NCBI RefSeq assembly: GCF_001877785.1 | Contig: NZ_MINN01000117.1 | Span: 283,319-347,318 of the forward strand | Length of the DNA: 64,000 nt | Direction: 5' to 3' | DNA from: Rossellomorea aquimaris | GTDB lineage: Bacteria; Bacillota; Bacilli; Bacillales; Bacillaceae_B | Shown: piece after piece, positions 1-8,232 of the stretch | How the letters are laid out: every line of letters starts with the position of its first letter | Position numbering within the stretch: the first letter of the stretch is position 1 | The notes under the pieces: model-generated | The model's database searches: none | What the model saw: only the letters and a program-made list of their open reading frames with translations | What the model was told of the DNA's origin: nothing | Translations under genes and position numbers: made by a program

Positions 1-32
1 CTGCAAACCATGCAAAACCTATGATTCACAAC

Positions 33-59
33 GGGACAAGGGACCTGTCCCCATGTCCC
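33..59. repeat. 27-bp palindrome, copy 1
   Basis: GGGACAAGGG, ACCTGT, then CCCCATGTCCC. Three bases from the ROK kinase stop. Confidence 0.9.
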
Positions 60-62
60 ACT

Positions 63-923
63 CTATTTAACCAATCCAATCGCCCCCGCAAGCCCGGCAT
101 TATCCCCCAGCCCCGGCGCCACGATATACTCATCCATCCTCTCAAGGATCTGCTCATGCTGCACATACCCGTTAAGGATCTCTTTCACCTTTTCCCTCAC
201 AAGCGGATATAGCTGCTTCTGCTTCATGACCCCGCCGCCTACGATCACCTTTTTAGGGGATAAAATAAGAATATAATTCGCTATGGCATGTGCCAGATAG
301 TGGGCTTCCATTTCCCATACTTCAGGGGAACCCTCCAACTCATGGCCTTTCTTCCCCCATCTGTCCTGGATCGCAGGACCTGCAGCCATTCCTTCCAGAC
401 AGTCTCCGTGGAATGGACAGCGCCCGGCAAAGGTGTCATCCTTATGACGCCTCACCATGATATGGCCCATCTCCGGATGAGTCAGGCCGTGGACGAGCTT
501 CCCTTCAGCCAATGCCCCGACACCGATCCCGGTCCCGACCGTCATATACAGACAGCTGTCCAGTCCCTCAGCCGCTCCCCACAAGCTCTCGCCAAGGGCA
601 GCTGCATTCACGTCCGTATCGAAACTGACCGGCACGTCGAAATGCTTTTTCAGCTCACCCACAAGGTCAAACTGTGCCCAATGGGGTTTCGGCGTACTTG
701 TGATAAAACCGTATGAAGAACTTGAAGTGTCTAAGTCAACCGGTCCGAACGACCCGACCCCCAGCGCCTCGATTTCCTTATCCTTAAAAAATGCCACGAC
801 CTCTGCCATCGTTTCCGCCGGCGTTGTCGTCGGGATGGAAATCCTCTCGGAAATCACCCCGTCTTCATTTCCGATTCCGCAGACAAATTTAGTTCCGCCT
901 GCTTCGATTGCTCCAATAATCAT
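63..923 (-). CDS. scrK: ROK-family sugar kinase, probable fructokinase
   Basis: A 286-aa ROK kinase that probably phosphorylates fructose (or another hexose) with ATP in the cytoplasm. Visible: N-terminal phosphate loop EAGGTK (7-12), the second glycine motif GSFGP (57-61), catalytic Asp104 in DVNAA, the TGIG loop (131-134), and the zinc-binding set His154 with Cys169, His172 and Cys175 that marks the ScrK/GmuE fructokinase group. The length is normal for the family. A GGAGG site lies 8 bases before the ATG and a sigma-A-like promoter lies upstream. It is transcribed alone; a 27-bp palindrome begins 3 bases after the stop. Family assignment is firm, substrate is inferred. Confidence 0.85.
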   Translation of the reverse strand: MIIGAIEAGGTKFVCGIGNEDGVISERISIPTTTPAETMAEVVAFFKDKEIEALGVGSFGPVDLDTSSSSYGFITSTPKPHWAQFDLVGELKKHFDVPVSFDTDVNAAALGESLWGAAEGLDSCLYMTVGTGIGVGALAEGKLVHGLTHPEMGHIMVRRHKDDTFAGRCPFHGDCLEGMAAGPAIQDRWGKKGHELEGSPEVWEMEAHYLAHAIANYILILSPKKVIVGGGVMKQKQLYPLVREKVKEILNGYVQHEQILERMDEYIVAPGLGDNAGLAGAIGLVK

Positions 924-963
924 CTATGTATCCTCCAATCTTGAAAAGTCTATTCTATTATTA

Positions 964-992
964 ATAGTAATCATAACTTATCGGATTGACAA
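964..992 (-). promoter_or_regulatory. Probable sigma-A promoter of the ROK kinase gene
   Basis: On the minus strand TTGTCA and TACTAT are separated by exactly 17 bases, about 40 bases upstream of the kinase start codon. Assigned by motif only. Confidence 0.4.
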
Positions 993-1026
993 ACCTTGAT
1001 GAGAAAAAATCGGCCTCCGTTAAAGC

Positions 1027-1050
1027 AAAAAAGACCCGAACCCCCGTCTT
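1027..1050 (-). terminator. Weak terminator after the EPS operon
   Basis: Minus strand AAGAC, a G-rich loop, GTCTT and then a run of T. The stem is only 5 bp, so this is a modest candidate for the end of the EPS transcript. Confidence 0.35.
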
Positions 1051-1139
1051 CTAACCGGTGTTCAGGCCATTGCAGCTCACTTATCTAATGGGACTAAAAT
1101 GTGCGTAATGTAATTTATGTTTTTGGACTTGGGTGTTGT

Positions 1140-1167
1140 GGGACAAGGGACCTGTCCCTGTGTCCCC
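1140..1167. repeat. 27-bp palindrome, copy 2
   Basis: Same arms; 22 bases beyond the last EPS gene stop. Confidence 0.85.
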
Positions 1168-1189
1168 AGCCGCCACTCGGATCCGACGG

Positions 1190-2242
1190 CTATTTAACAA
1201 TTTCATATTGTCTAAGGGTATGCTCCACCATATTATTGGAGGTGAAGTTCCTTACGACTCTTTGACGGGCGGCATCGATGATCGCCTTCCTTAGATCCCC
1301 GTCGGATTTTAATGTTAAGATTTTTTCACAGAAGGTTTCAGGGCAATGATTGTCGACCATCATTCCCGTTTCCCCGTCTGCGACGGCTTCCGAAATTCCT
1401 CCCCTGTTAATCGTTACCACCGGAGTGCCTGTAGCCATAGCTTCGAGGATGACCATAGGGAATACCTCCCTTTCTGAAGTAAGCAGGAGCAGATCCATTG
1501 ATTGGAGAAATTCCTGGGGATCCTTCACTTCACCCAGCAATGTTACCCGGTCGGAGATTCCCAGCTTTTGAATGTTTTCTTGGATAGATTCCCGTTCGGG
1601 CCCGTCCCCGGCAATATAAAACTGCAGATCTTTTTCCTCTTTCAAGGAAGCGGCAATTTCCAAGAACAAGCCATGATTTTTTTCCGGGGACAACCGTGCC
1701 AGTATACCGACATTGAATACGTCAGGCTGAGGCTTTCCCATGAAAGGAAATTTATCTAAATCAACACCGTTATAAACGGTGGTGATCTTTTCTTCTTTGA
1801 CCCCATATTGAAGGAGCACTCTTTTCTCATACTCACTTACCGTTATGATGCCGGTCACACAATGATTCATCAACGATGAAAATAATCCGGGGAATTTTTC
1901 AAGAGCCGTGATATTATGCTTGGTATAGACGATTTTTATCTTTGGTTTGCCGGCAAGCTTTCTTAACAAAACAGCATACAGGACCATCCGCAGGCTGTTG
2001 GCATGGATGACGTCAATTTCCTGATGATTGATACAGCGGTAAAGCCGCCAAATATTAAGAATGTGGTTCTTCCTGGATAATTCCATATAATTAGGCTTAT
2101 TGGCGATTTGCCCGCTAAGTTCCCCCCCGCCCGCAGCGGTATAAAGCTGAAGGCCATGAACGGTCATTTTATTTTCCAGTTTGATGAAATAATTTTCGGC
2201 TCCGCCCATGGTCAATTTATCCGTCAGCATCAATACGTTCAT
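1190..2242 (-). CDS. Glycosyltransferase, GT4 family
   Basis: A 350-aa GT-B glycosyltransferase, last gene of the EPS operon. It most likely adds a sugar from an NDP-donor to the lipid-linked repeat unit on the inner face of the membrane. Visible: the N-terminal glycine motif MGGAEN (12-17), the nucleotide-sugar strand NVGILARLSPEKN, and the C-terminal donor-binding motif around SEREVFPMVILEAMATGTPVV with its two Glu residues. The start overlaps the stop of the polymerase gene by 4 bases (ATGA), so translation is coupled. Donor and acceptor cannot be read from sequence. Confidence 0.85.
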   Translation of the reverse strand: MNVLMLTDKLTMGGAENYFIKLENKMTVHGLQLYTAAGGGELSGQIANKPNYMELSRKNHILNIWRLYRCINHQEIDVIHANSLRMVLYAVLLRKLAGKPKIKIVYTKHNITALEKFPGLFSSLMNHCVTGIITVSEYEKRVLLQYGVKEEKITTVYNGVDLDKFPFMGKPQPDVFNVGILARLSPEKNHGLFLEIAASLKEEKDLQFYIAGDGPERESIQENIQKLGISDRVTLLGEVKDPQEFLQSMDLLLLTSEREVFPMVILEAMATGTPVVTINRGGISEAVADGETGMMVDNHCPETFCEKILTLKSDGDLRKAIIDAARQRVVRNFTSNNMVEHTLRQYEIVK

Positions 2243-3468
2243 CTCATTTCCGCCTCCTTTACCGTATGTACGTTTTGATGGTTCAAGCTTTCATAAGAAA
2301 AATAAGCAGACAAGATTGCGAGAAATAATAAGAACATGTCATTGAAGATCAAGGATAAAAACATCATCTGAAGAATGAAACCCAGGAAAGTCAAAAAGAG
2401 GAATGGGTGCTTCCTATGAAAATCGGCTTTGAAAATTTGAACAAATACGGTGAGGACAAATATGACATAGATAAGCAGTCCGCTAAGCCCCGATTCTGTC
2501 AGGACTTCCAGGAATGTATTGTGGACGACAAGTTGATCACCGTATTCAAAAGCGTTGTAATCGGCGAAGTTGCTTGCCCCGATCCCGAACAAAGGATTGG
2601 AGATGAAGAAATCCCACGCCCTTCCCCATAACTCAAACCTCCCGCTCCCCCCATCATTGGAAAAATCCTGAAACCTGTTCTGAAGGATATCCAGGACACG
2701 AAAACCGAGAATATAGCTGATCACCCATCCTATACTCAGGAAAGAACAAGCCGATAAGAACAACCGCCATTGGTTAGCAGGTTTGTTCAGGAAAAAATAA
2801 ACGATGAAGATGATCATCAAAATCAATAATCCGCCTCTGGAAAACGTGAGTACACTCGTTATTAAACACAAAAGGAAACCGATATTGTTTTTCCACGAGC
2901 CGCGTTTGCATAAATAGAAAGTAAAAAAAAGCGTATTATAAAACACAAAATAGTTTGGGTCCTCAAGCATTCCGATTAACCTGGGATAATCCCGGTCAAA
3001 CCAAGCCCCATAACGTATCACTCCGTCTCCCAGCAAGGAAAAGCCATTGCTTTTCAGTCCCCACACGTAAAGGAGAAGACTTCCGATATTAAATAGAAGG
3101 CCGGCATTCGCAATCCCATTTTCCAGTTCCTCCTTTTGAAACAGACCAAGGATCCCTTTCATCAGGATATAAAAAAGGACATAAAGAATGATTCCAAACA
3201 TTGCTCTCAGGCTGGAAGAAGCATACAGGGAAAAAGCTCCGGAAAATACATACACCGAATAGAAAAGAAGAAGCATCACTTCAAATACCTGCAGTTTTTG
3301 AAATCGAAAGGAAGCCGCAAGCAGCAGGACAAGGATTCCTGTATAGATCATATATGGCTTGAACGCGAAGCCGACATAAATATGATACTTGCCCAGCATG
3401 ACTGAAAAAAGCAATAGAAACAGGATCAGGCTGCTGCGCGGTACGTTGGATGTATCAGGATGCAGCAT
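2239..3468 (-). CDS. O-antigen ligase/polymerase-like membrane protein (Wzy)
   Basis: A 409-aa polytopic membrane protein with about ten to twelve hydrophobic segments and a large loop before the last helices, including the FELWGRAWDFFISNPLFGIG-type stretch seen in Wzy_C/O-antigen ligase proteins. It probably polymerises flipped repeat units at the outer face of the membrane. I place the start at the second of two adjacent ATGs because AGGAGG lies 6 bases ahead of it; an upstream start would add 28 residues lying over the flippase gene. The start overlaps the flippase stop by 14 bases. Wzy versus ligase role is inferred from the neighbouring flippase. Confidence 0.8.
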   Translation of the reverse strand: MLHPDTSNVPRSSLILFLLLFSVMLGKYHIYVGFAFKPYMIYTGILVLLLAASFRFQKLQVFEVMLLLFYSVYVFSGAFSLYASSSLRAMFGIILYVLFYILMKGILGLFQKEELENGIANAGLLFNIGSLLLYVWGLKSNGFSLLGDGVIRYGAWFDRDYPRLIGMLEDPNYFVFYNTLFFTFYLCKRGSWKNNIGFLLCLITSVLTFSRGGLLILMIIFIVYFFLNKPANQWRLFLSACSFLSIGWVISYILGFRVLDILQNRFQDFSNDGGSGRFELWGRAWDFFISNPLFGIGASNFADYNAFEYGDQLVVHNTFLEVLTESGLSGLLIYVIFVLTVFVQIFKADFHRKHPFLFLTFLGFILQMMFLSLIFNDMFLLFLAILSAYFSYESLNHQNVHTVKEAEMR

Positions 3469-4906
3469 CATGTGCCTCCTTTCCGGATTTCGATTTCCAT
3501 TTGCGGTATATCTCCAGGCCCTTCCCTCTCCATTCCCTATCCAGTCCTGCAAGGGAAAGAATAAGGATTAAATGGACGCTGACAGCAAGAAACGGGTAAG
3601 AAGACAAGAATGATTCCACAGCCAAAAGACTGATGAAAAAGGCAGCCAGATAGGGTAGGACGGCTCTTTTCAGCAGGATCATCCGATCCGGATGCCAGAA
3701 TACTAATCCGATCAGCAGGATCAATTCTATGAGAACTCCGGCTGCCGCTGCCCCTGTCAACCCGTACAACCGGCTGAACAGGGTATAAAAAATCACTCCC
3801 GATGCCACCGCAATACCCTGAATAATCATCCTTCTCGACTGGAGCGCCTTTGTCGTCAATCCATCCCCCAAAGCGATGCTCACGCCCTGAAAGACCATGA
3901 CCAGGGACAATATCTTCAATAAAAGCGCAGCCTCGATCCATCTCTCCCCAAACAAAAGCGTAATGACAAATTCAGAAAGATGGTAGAAAGGAATGGCTGC
4001 CAACATACCGGCAAGCCCCATCAATTTCACTTGAGAGATGCTCTTCCTCACATGCTCCCAATGGTCCCCGGCCTCGAATAAACGGAATAAAACCGGGTAA
4101 AAAGCGCCGGCGATGATAAATGGCACTTGCTGCAAAGCTTGCGGGATCCTGTAGGCTACTGCGAAATACCCCACTTCTTTCCAGGTAAGTGTCTGCTCCA
4201 GGATAATCGGACCTATCTGCGGAAGAAGGATAAACAATAAACCGGTCACCATAAAGGGAATCCAGTTCTTGCGAAGACCTTTATAAAATGGCGCTTTGAA
4301 GGAAAATCTCAGATGTCTTGCTGTCAGGAATATCCCAAAGCAGCCAGCCAAAAAATAGGCAGATCCATATAAGAAAAAGACGATCATCGGATTTATATTA
4401 AACCACTTCCCGATCAAGATAACGGAGATCAGCAGGCCCGCGGAGACAATCCGGATCAACCCGGAATATTGCATCTTCTCCAGCATCTGAAAATAAACAG
4501 TACTGATGCTTTGCATGGATATCCCGGTCAAAAGCGGAAGAATCAGTGAGTAAGAGAGGTAAATCAATTCTGTGTCTCCCCGGTACATCCAATGGATGAT
4601 CAGGAATCCAATCACCATGGCTGAAAGCATCAACCCCATGCGGAGCTTAATAAATGAGGCCATGATTTCAGAAACAGGAGCTTCTTTTTTCGCCCCTTCA
4701 CGGAGGACAATCTGGTTCAGGCCGGCTTCCGACAAATAGGCCATGATCATGGCAAATGCGAGCAGCACACTGAATTTCCCATAATCATCTGTACTGATAA
4801 ACGAGGCAAGAACAATCAATGCGGCTGCATTCATAATGGTTGCAAGTGCGGTACTGTAAAATAAGTGAAAGACATTCTTTACAATCGAATTTCCATTCTG
4901 CCTCAT
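3455..4906 (-). CDS. Polysaccharide flippase (Wzx, MOP superfamily)
   Basis: A 483-aa membrane protein with about twelve to fourteen hydrophobic helices, the usual size and layout of a Wzx/RfbX flippase. It would move the undecaprenyl-linked repeat unit across the membrane for polymerisation by the next gene. The N-terminal NVFHLFYSTALATIMNAAALI and the SEAGLNQIVLREGAKK stretch are characteristic of the family. It lies 31 bases downstream of the tyrosine-kinase-like gene and overlaps the polymerase start. Confidence in the family is high; the exact substrate is unknown. Confidence 0.87.
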   Translation of the reverse strand: MRQNGNSIVKNVFHLFYSTALATIMNAAALIVLASFISTDDYGKFSVLLAFAMIMAYLSEAGLNQIVLREGAKKEAPVSEIMASFIKLRMGLMLSAMVIGFLIIHWMYRGDTELIYLSYSLILPLLTGISMQSISTVYFQMLEKMQYSGLIRIVSAGLLISVILIGKWFNINPMIVFFLYGSAYFLAGCFGIFLTARHLRFSFKAPFYKGLRKNWIPFMVTGLLFILLPQIGPIILEQTLTWKEVGYFAVAYRIPQALQQVPFIIAGAFYPVLFRLFEAGDHWEHVRKSISQVKLMGLAGMLAAIPFYHLSEFVITLLFGERWIEAALLLKILSLVMVFQGVSIALGDGLTTKALQSRRMIIQGIAVASGVIFYTLFSRLYGLTGAAAAGVLIELILLIGLVFWHPDRMILLKRAVLPYLAAFFISLLAVESFLSSYPFLAVSVHLILILSLAGLDREWRGKGLEIYRKWKSKSGKEAHDAAS

Positions 4907-4937
4907 GATGGGTACCCCTTCTGCCTTTTGAGATGAG

Positions 4938-5543
4938 TCATCCTTGATAAACCACCCCGATTACTTTACATCCTGCCTTTTCAAGTTTGGCCTGTATTTT
5001 TCTTATATCTTCGATTTTATCTTTTTGCCGGAGCACCAGCACTGCTTCCCTGCATCCTTCAGCAAGCAGTTCCATTTCAACACCTGAATGGAAGGAGGGA
5101 GCAGAAAAAATAATCCGATCATAGGACTCCTGCCAGTAAGCGACATGGTTCATGAATGAGGATGAAAGCCAGACATCAATCGGCTTCCCTGCAGAATGAT
5201 TGGTCAAAAGGACATCCAGCCCCTGCACAAAAGTCGGCAGAATGGTTTTAAAAGGCTCCTGATTGATTCCGTCAGGCTGCTCCATATGGAACCATTCATG
5301 AAGCGAAGGTCTCTTCAGATCCCCTTCCACAAGAAGGACTTTTTTTCCTTGCATCGCAATAGCGGCTGCCATTTCTGCTGTGATCATAGCTACAGACTTT
5401 CCTGCAGGAATCGACGTGACCATCAGTACTGAAGGATCATGCTTCTCTACTTTGCTGCTGATCACCTTCATCTCGTCGAAGCAGACAATCCCCTTCTTTT
5501 TCGGCTTCTCTCCGCAGATGATATCCTCAATGGGACTTTGCAT
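4938..5543 (-). CDS. CpsD/CapB-like ATPase with degenerate kinase motifs
   Basis: A 201-aa protein in the slot where bacilli keep a bacterial tyrosine kinase (EpsB, YwqD/PtkA) that controls EPS chain length. Walker A' is recognisable (VLLVEGDLKRP, 70-79), but Walker A is shortened to SIPAGKS (44-50), the Walker B strand reads RIIFSAPS with no Asp, and the C-terminus ends at GCKVIGVVYQG with no tyrosine cluster. I choose the start at 5543 because AGGAGG lies 8 bases ahead; it overlaps the chain-length gene by 17 bases. Probably a non-catalytic or weak relative; the fold is supported, activity is doubtful. Confidence 0.75.
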   Translation of the reverse strand: MQSPIEDIICGEKPKKKGIVCFDEMKVISSKVEKHDPSVLMVTSIPAGKSVAMITAEMAAAIAMQGKKVLLVEGDLKRPSLHEWFHMEQPDGINQEPFKTILPTFVQGLDVLLTNHSAGKPIDVWLSSSFMNHVAYWQESYDRIIFSAPSFHSGVEMELLAEGCREAVLVLRQKDKIEDIRKIQAKLEKAGCKVIGVVYQG

Positions 5544-6273
5544 GGATTTCTCCTCCTTTTCCCACATTCCCTTTCAGCTCGCTGAACTGTTTTCGGTAGA
5601 TTTTCGGCAGAGTGTCTTTAGTGGCTGTCACCGTACCCAACACCGGCAGCCCCAATTCCTTTTCGATTCGGACGCTGCTTTGTACGGAGTCGTCCCAATG
5701 ATCTTTTAACAAAGCCGCTCCAATCCCGAACAATAATCCCGCCATCACTCCTATCAACATATTTACGACTGGATTCCCCACTACTTCAGGTTTGTTTGTT
5801 CCTTCTTTTTTATTCAGCACCGTTATATCTTCCATTGCCATGGAACTCTTCATCTTTTCGACTGAACTGGCAGCCAGGAGGTGAGCAAGCTCCCTGGACC
5901 TTTCCCTATTGGTATCCCGTACGACAATAGAAATAATCTGAGAATCTTCCTTATTTTGCACCGTGACTTTATCTTCCAGCTCTTCCTGTGACAGATCGAA
6001 CTGATCCTGCACGGATTCCAAAACAATCGGACTGGTAATAAAATCAACAGTTGAAGCAATCAGCCTGTTAATGGTCTGGGTATCAATGTATACCTCCCCG
6101 TCATGACTGAAATTCCCTACCAGAATATATTCTTTTGCTTCATAAGTGGGTTTCAAAAAGAAAAAAACAGCTGCACTGCTTACTGATGAAATGCAAAGTG
6201 CGGTGATAAGGATGGTGGCAAATCTCCGTTTTAATATACGGAAGAATGCTTTTAAATCCATTTGTTCTCTCAT
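5527..6273 (-). CDS. Chain-length determinant / kinase modulator (Wzz domain)
   Basis: A 248-aa membrane protein with the Wzz layout: an N-terminal helix (about 19-45), an extracytoplasmic region, and a second helix around 170-195 (VVNMLIGVMAGLLFGIGAAL), followed by a short cytoplasmic tail. In firmicutes such proteins (CapA, TkmA, EpsA) set polymer length and activate the partner kinase. The start at 6273 is preceded by GGGGGTG. It is followed directly by the kinase-like gene. Because that partner looks degenerate, regulation by phosphorylation is uncertain here. Confidence 0.85.
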   Translation of the reverse strand: MREQMDLKAFFRILKRRFATILITALCISSVSSAAVFFFLKPTYEAKEYILVGNFSHDGEVYIDTQTINRLIASTVDFITSPIVLESVQDQFDLSQEELEDKVTVQNKEDSQIISIVVRDTNRERSRELAHLLAASSVEKMKSSMAMEDITVLNKKEGTNKPEVVGNPVVNMLIGVMAGLLFGIGAALLKDHWDDSVQSSVRIEKELGLPVLGTVTATKDTLPKIYRKQFSELKGNVGKGGEIHAKSH

Positions 6274-6277
6274 CGAA

Positions 6278-7210
6278 TCACCCCCTCGAACCTGCAAGGG
6301 ATGCCTGCTGATAAAAGCGGACCGTTTCTCTCAGCCCCTCTTCCAGGGAATGGCCTGGTGACCAGCCCAGCATTAATTGTGCACGTTCATTCTGCAATAC
6401 ACTTGAACGTATGTCCCCTTCCCGGACCGGTCTTAAAAGAGGCTGGACCGGCTTCTCGATGATCATCGCCAGCTGATTGATGATTTCTTGAATAGAGACT
6501 TCCTGCCCCGCCCCTATATTAAGGATTTCTTTACTTCCGCTCGTCAACGCAGCAACGTTTGCTCTTGCTACATCTTTGACAAAAATGAAATCCCTTGTCT
6601 GTTTTCCGTCCCCAAATATAATAGGTTCTTCACCCTGGATCAATTTCTCGATAAAGATGGAGACGACCCCGGCTTCCCCGCGTGCATCCTGCCTTGGTCC
6701 ATAAACGTTGGCGTACCGTAAAATGGAATAGTCAAGCTGATGGGTATCCCCATAAATCTGGATACATTTCTCTGCATGTCCTTTGGTTAATCCATAAAAG
6801 GATATCGGCAGAAGCGGGTGGGCTTCATCAACAGGAAGATAGACCGGATTTCCATATACCGCTGCCGTGGAAGCAAATACAACTTTTTTAACATTATGCC
6901 GGACACATGCTTGCAGGATATTGAGTGTCGCCAGGATATTTTCTTCACAATCATATAAAGGGTCTATGAAAGAATGACTCACTGAAACTTGTGCAGCCTG
7001 ATGAATGACATAATCGGGCTTTTCTGCGGCAAAAAGATCATCCAGATCCATTCGGACATCCTGCTTATAGAAACGCACAGCAGGAGGAAGGTTTTTCTCA
7101 TACCCTGTCACCAGATTATCCACGACGGCGACATCGTACCGGGATTCGATCAGTGCTTCTGCAATATGCGAACCTATAAAGCCCGCCCCGCCTGTTATTA
7201 ACACTTTCAT
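6278..7210 (-). CDS. NAD-dependent sugar-nucleotide epimerase (GalE-like SDR)
   Basis: A 310-aa extended short-chain dehydrogenase. It has the nucleotide motif TGGAGFIGSH near the N-terminus, the catalytic pair SFYGLTKGHAEK (YxxxK), and the NVYGPRQ and FGDGKQTRDFIFVKDVA stretches typical of UDP-glucose 4-epimerase and related epimerases or decarboxylases. It probably makes a UDP-hexose precursor for the EPS repeat unit. The start at 7210 is chosen because GGAAG lies 6 bases before it. It ends 4 bases before the chain-length gene. Epimerase is most likely; the exact sugar is not determined. Confidence 0.85.
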   Translation of the reverse strand: MKVLITGGAGFIGSHIAEALIESRYDVAVVDNLVTGYEKNLPPAVRFYKQDVRMDLDDLFAAEKPDYVIHQAAQVSVSHSFIDPLYDCEENILATLNILQACVRHNVKKVVFASTAAVYGNPVYLPVDEAHPLLPISFYGLTKGHAEKCIQIYGDTHQLDYSILRYANVYGPRQDARGEAGVVSIFIEKLIQGEEPIIFGDGKQTRDFIFVKDVARANVAALTSGSKEILNIGAGQEVSIQEIINQLAMIIEKPVQPLLRPVREGDIRSSVLQNERAQLMLGWSPGHSLEEGLRETVRFYQQASLAGSRG

Positions 7211-7259
7211 GGCCATCTTCCTTCCGATTTTTTTTCGTAAGCTATCCAACACGGACCGA

Positions 7260-8219
7260 TCACTCTATCGGGGTTGAGAAGTGGTTATCCCGCCCCTCGT
7301 CCATGACCCTGTCCTTCGATAGATTCAGTTTCAAAAGATTCCCCGATGATTTTCCGGTCAACTCTATCAAGGGTTGACTATCTTTTAAGAGATGAGCGTC
7401 CCAGACCATACCTTCTATCATGTTATTTGATCCCGATAGAATCACTGCTTTGTCTGTCCGCTCTGTCAATTGGATCTGCAGGTTTTCAAACATATTCCCC
7501 GATGCTTCATTCGGAACGGTAACATCACTTTTTACATGGATACAGACAATGCAGTCATCCAATGTCATGTTGATGAACCTGTTGCCGTTTATGAAATTGA
7601 AGTCCTCCCCTCCCTCGGGAGGCGCAGCCTGTAAAAGCACTGCCGTATGAAACCCGCTCACATTCACCCCTGACACATTCACAAAGCTGATAAATTCTCC
7701 GGATGTTCCTGCGTTAAATGAGATTCCTTCCCCGCGATTGCTGCCGCTGGAGTTATACAACGTCACATTTTCGATATGAATCCGATCAGCCGTCCAGATC
7801 TGTTCTTTCCCGCTTACATAAATTGCAGCACCTCGGAATTCGGGGTTTGTGATTTCAATGGTCCCATTCTTAATCGACGTTTTTTGCTCTGCCTCCAAAA
7901 CGTTAAAATCCCCTTCAGCCAAAAGCTTCGTGGCCATCCCCATTTCGAGGGTGACCCCCTCTTTCAATCGAAGGCCCCGTTTTAATAAGTAGGATTTCCC
8001 CAGTAATTTGACAGGCAGTTTTTCATGTTTATAGCTATAATCGATGGCTGCCTGGATGGCTGAAGAATCATCCTGTTGATCATTCCCATCCGCTCCAAAC
8101 GCCTCCGCCCTGATACTGCCATCCTCATTGAACGTTTCCTTCGATAATAAGCCGATCAACAGCACTGCCGCTGCCGCAAGCAAGACGATGATTGCAATAT
8201 ATACAAACTGCCTCTTCAT
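7260..8219 (-). CDS. Membrane-anchored beta-helix protein (pectate-lyase superfamily)
   Basis: A 319-aa protein with an N-terminal membrane anchor (about 5-27) and then the FGADGNDQQDDSSAIQAAID motif that opens pectate-lyase-superfamily (PF12708-type) right-handed beta-helices. Short strand repeats with turns rich in N, G and S follow. Its place inside the EPS operon suggests an extracellular polysaccharide-binding or polysaccharide-modifying role. The closest protein in this window is the soluble one at 11918-12760: both share a GDFNVLE/GNFRVVE stretch and an N-R-F-x-N-x-(T/S)-LDDC motif. Lyase activity is not shown; no catalytic residues can be assigned safely. Confidence 0.7.
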   Translation of the reverse strand: MKRQFVYIAIIVLLAAAAVLLIGLLSKETFNEDGSIRAEAFGADGNDQQDDSSAIQAAIDYSYKHEKLPVKLLGKSYLLKRGLRLKEGVTLEMGMATKLLAEGDFNVLEAEQKTSIKNGTIEITNPEFRGAAIYVSGKEQIWTADRIHIENVTLYNSSGSNRGEGISFNAGTSGEFISFVNVSGVNVSGFHTAVLLQAAPPEGGEDFNFINGNRFINMTLDDCIVCIHVKSDVTVPNEASGNMFENLQIQLTERTDKAVILSGSNNMIEGMVWDAHLLKDSQPLIELTGKSSGNLLKLNLSKDRVMDEGRDNHFSTPIE

Positions 8220-8232
8220 TTCCATTCCCCGC

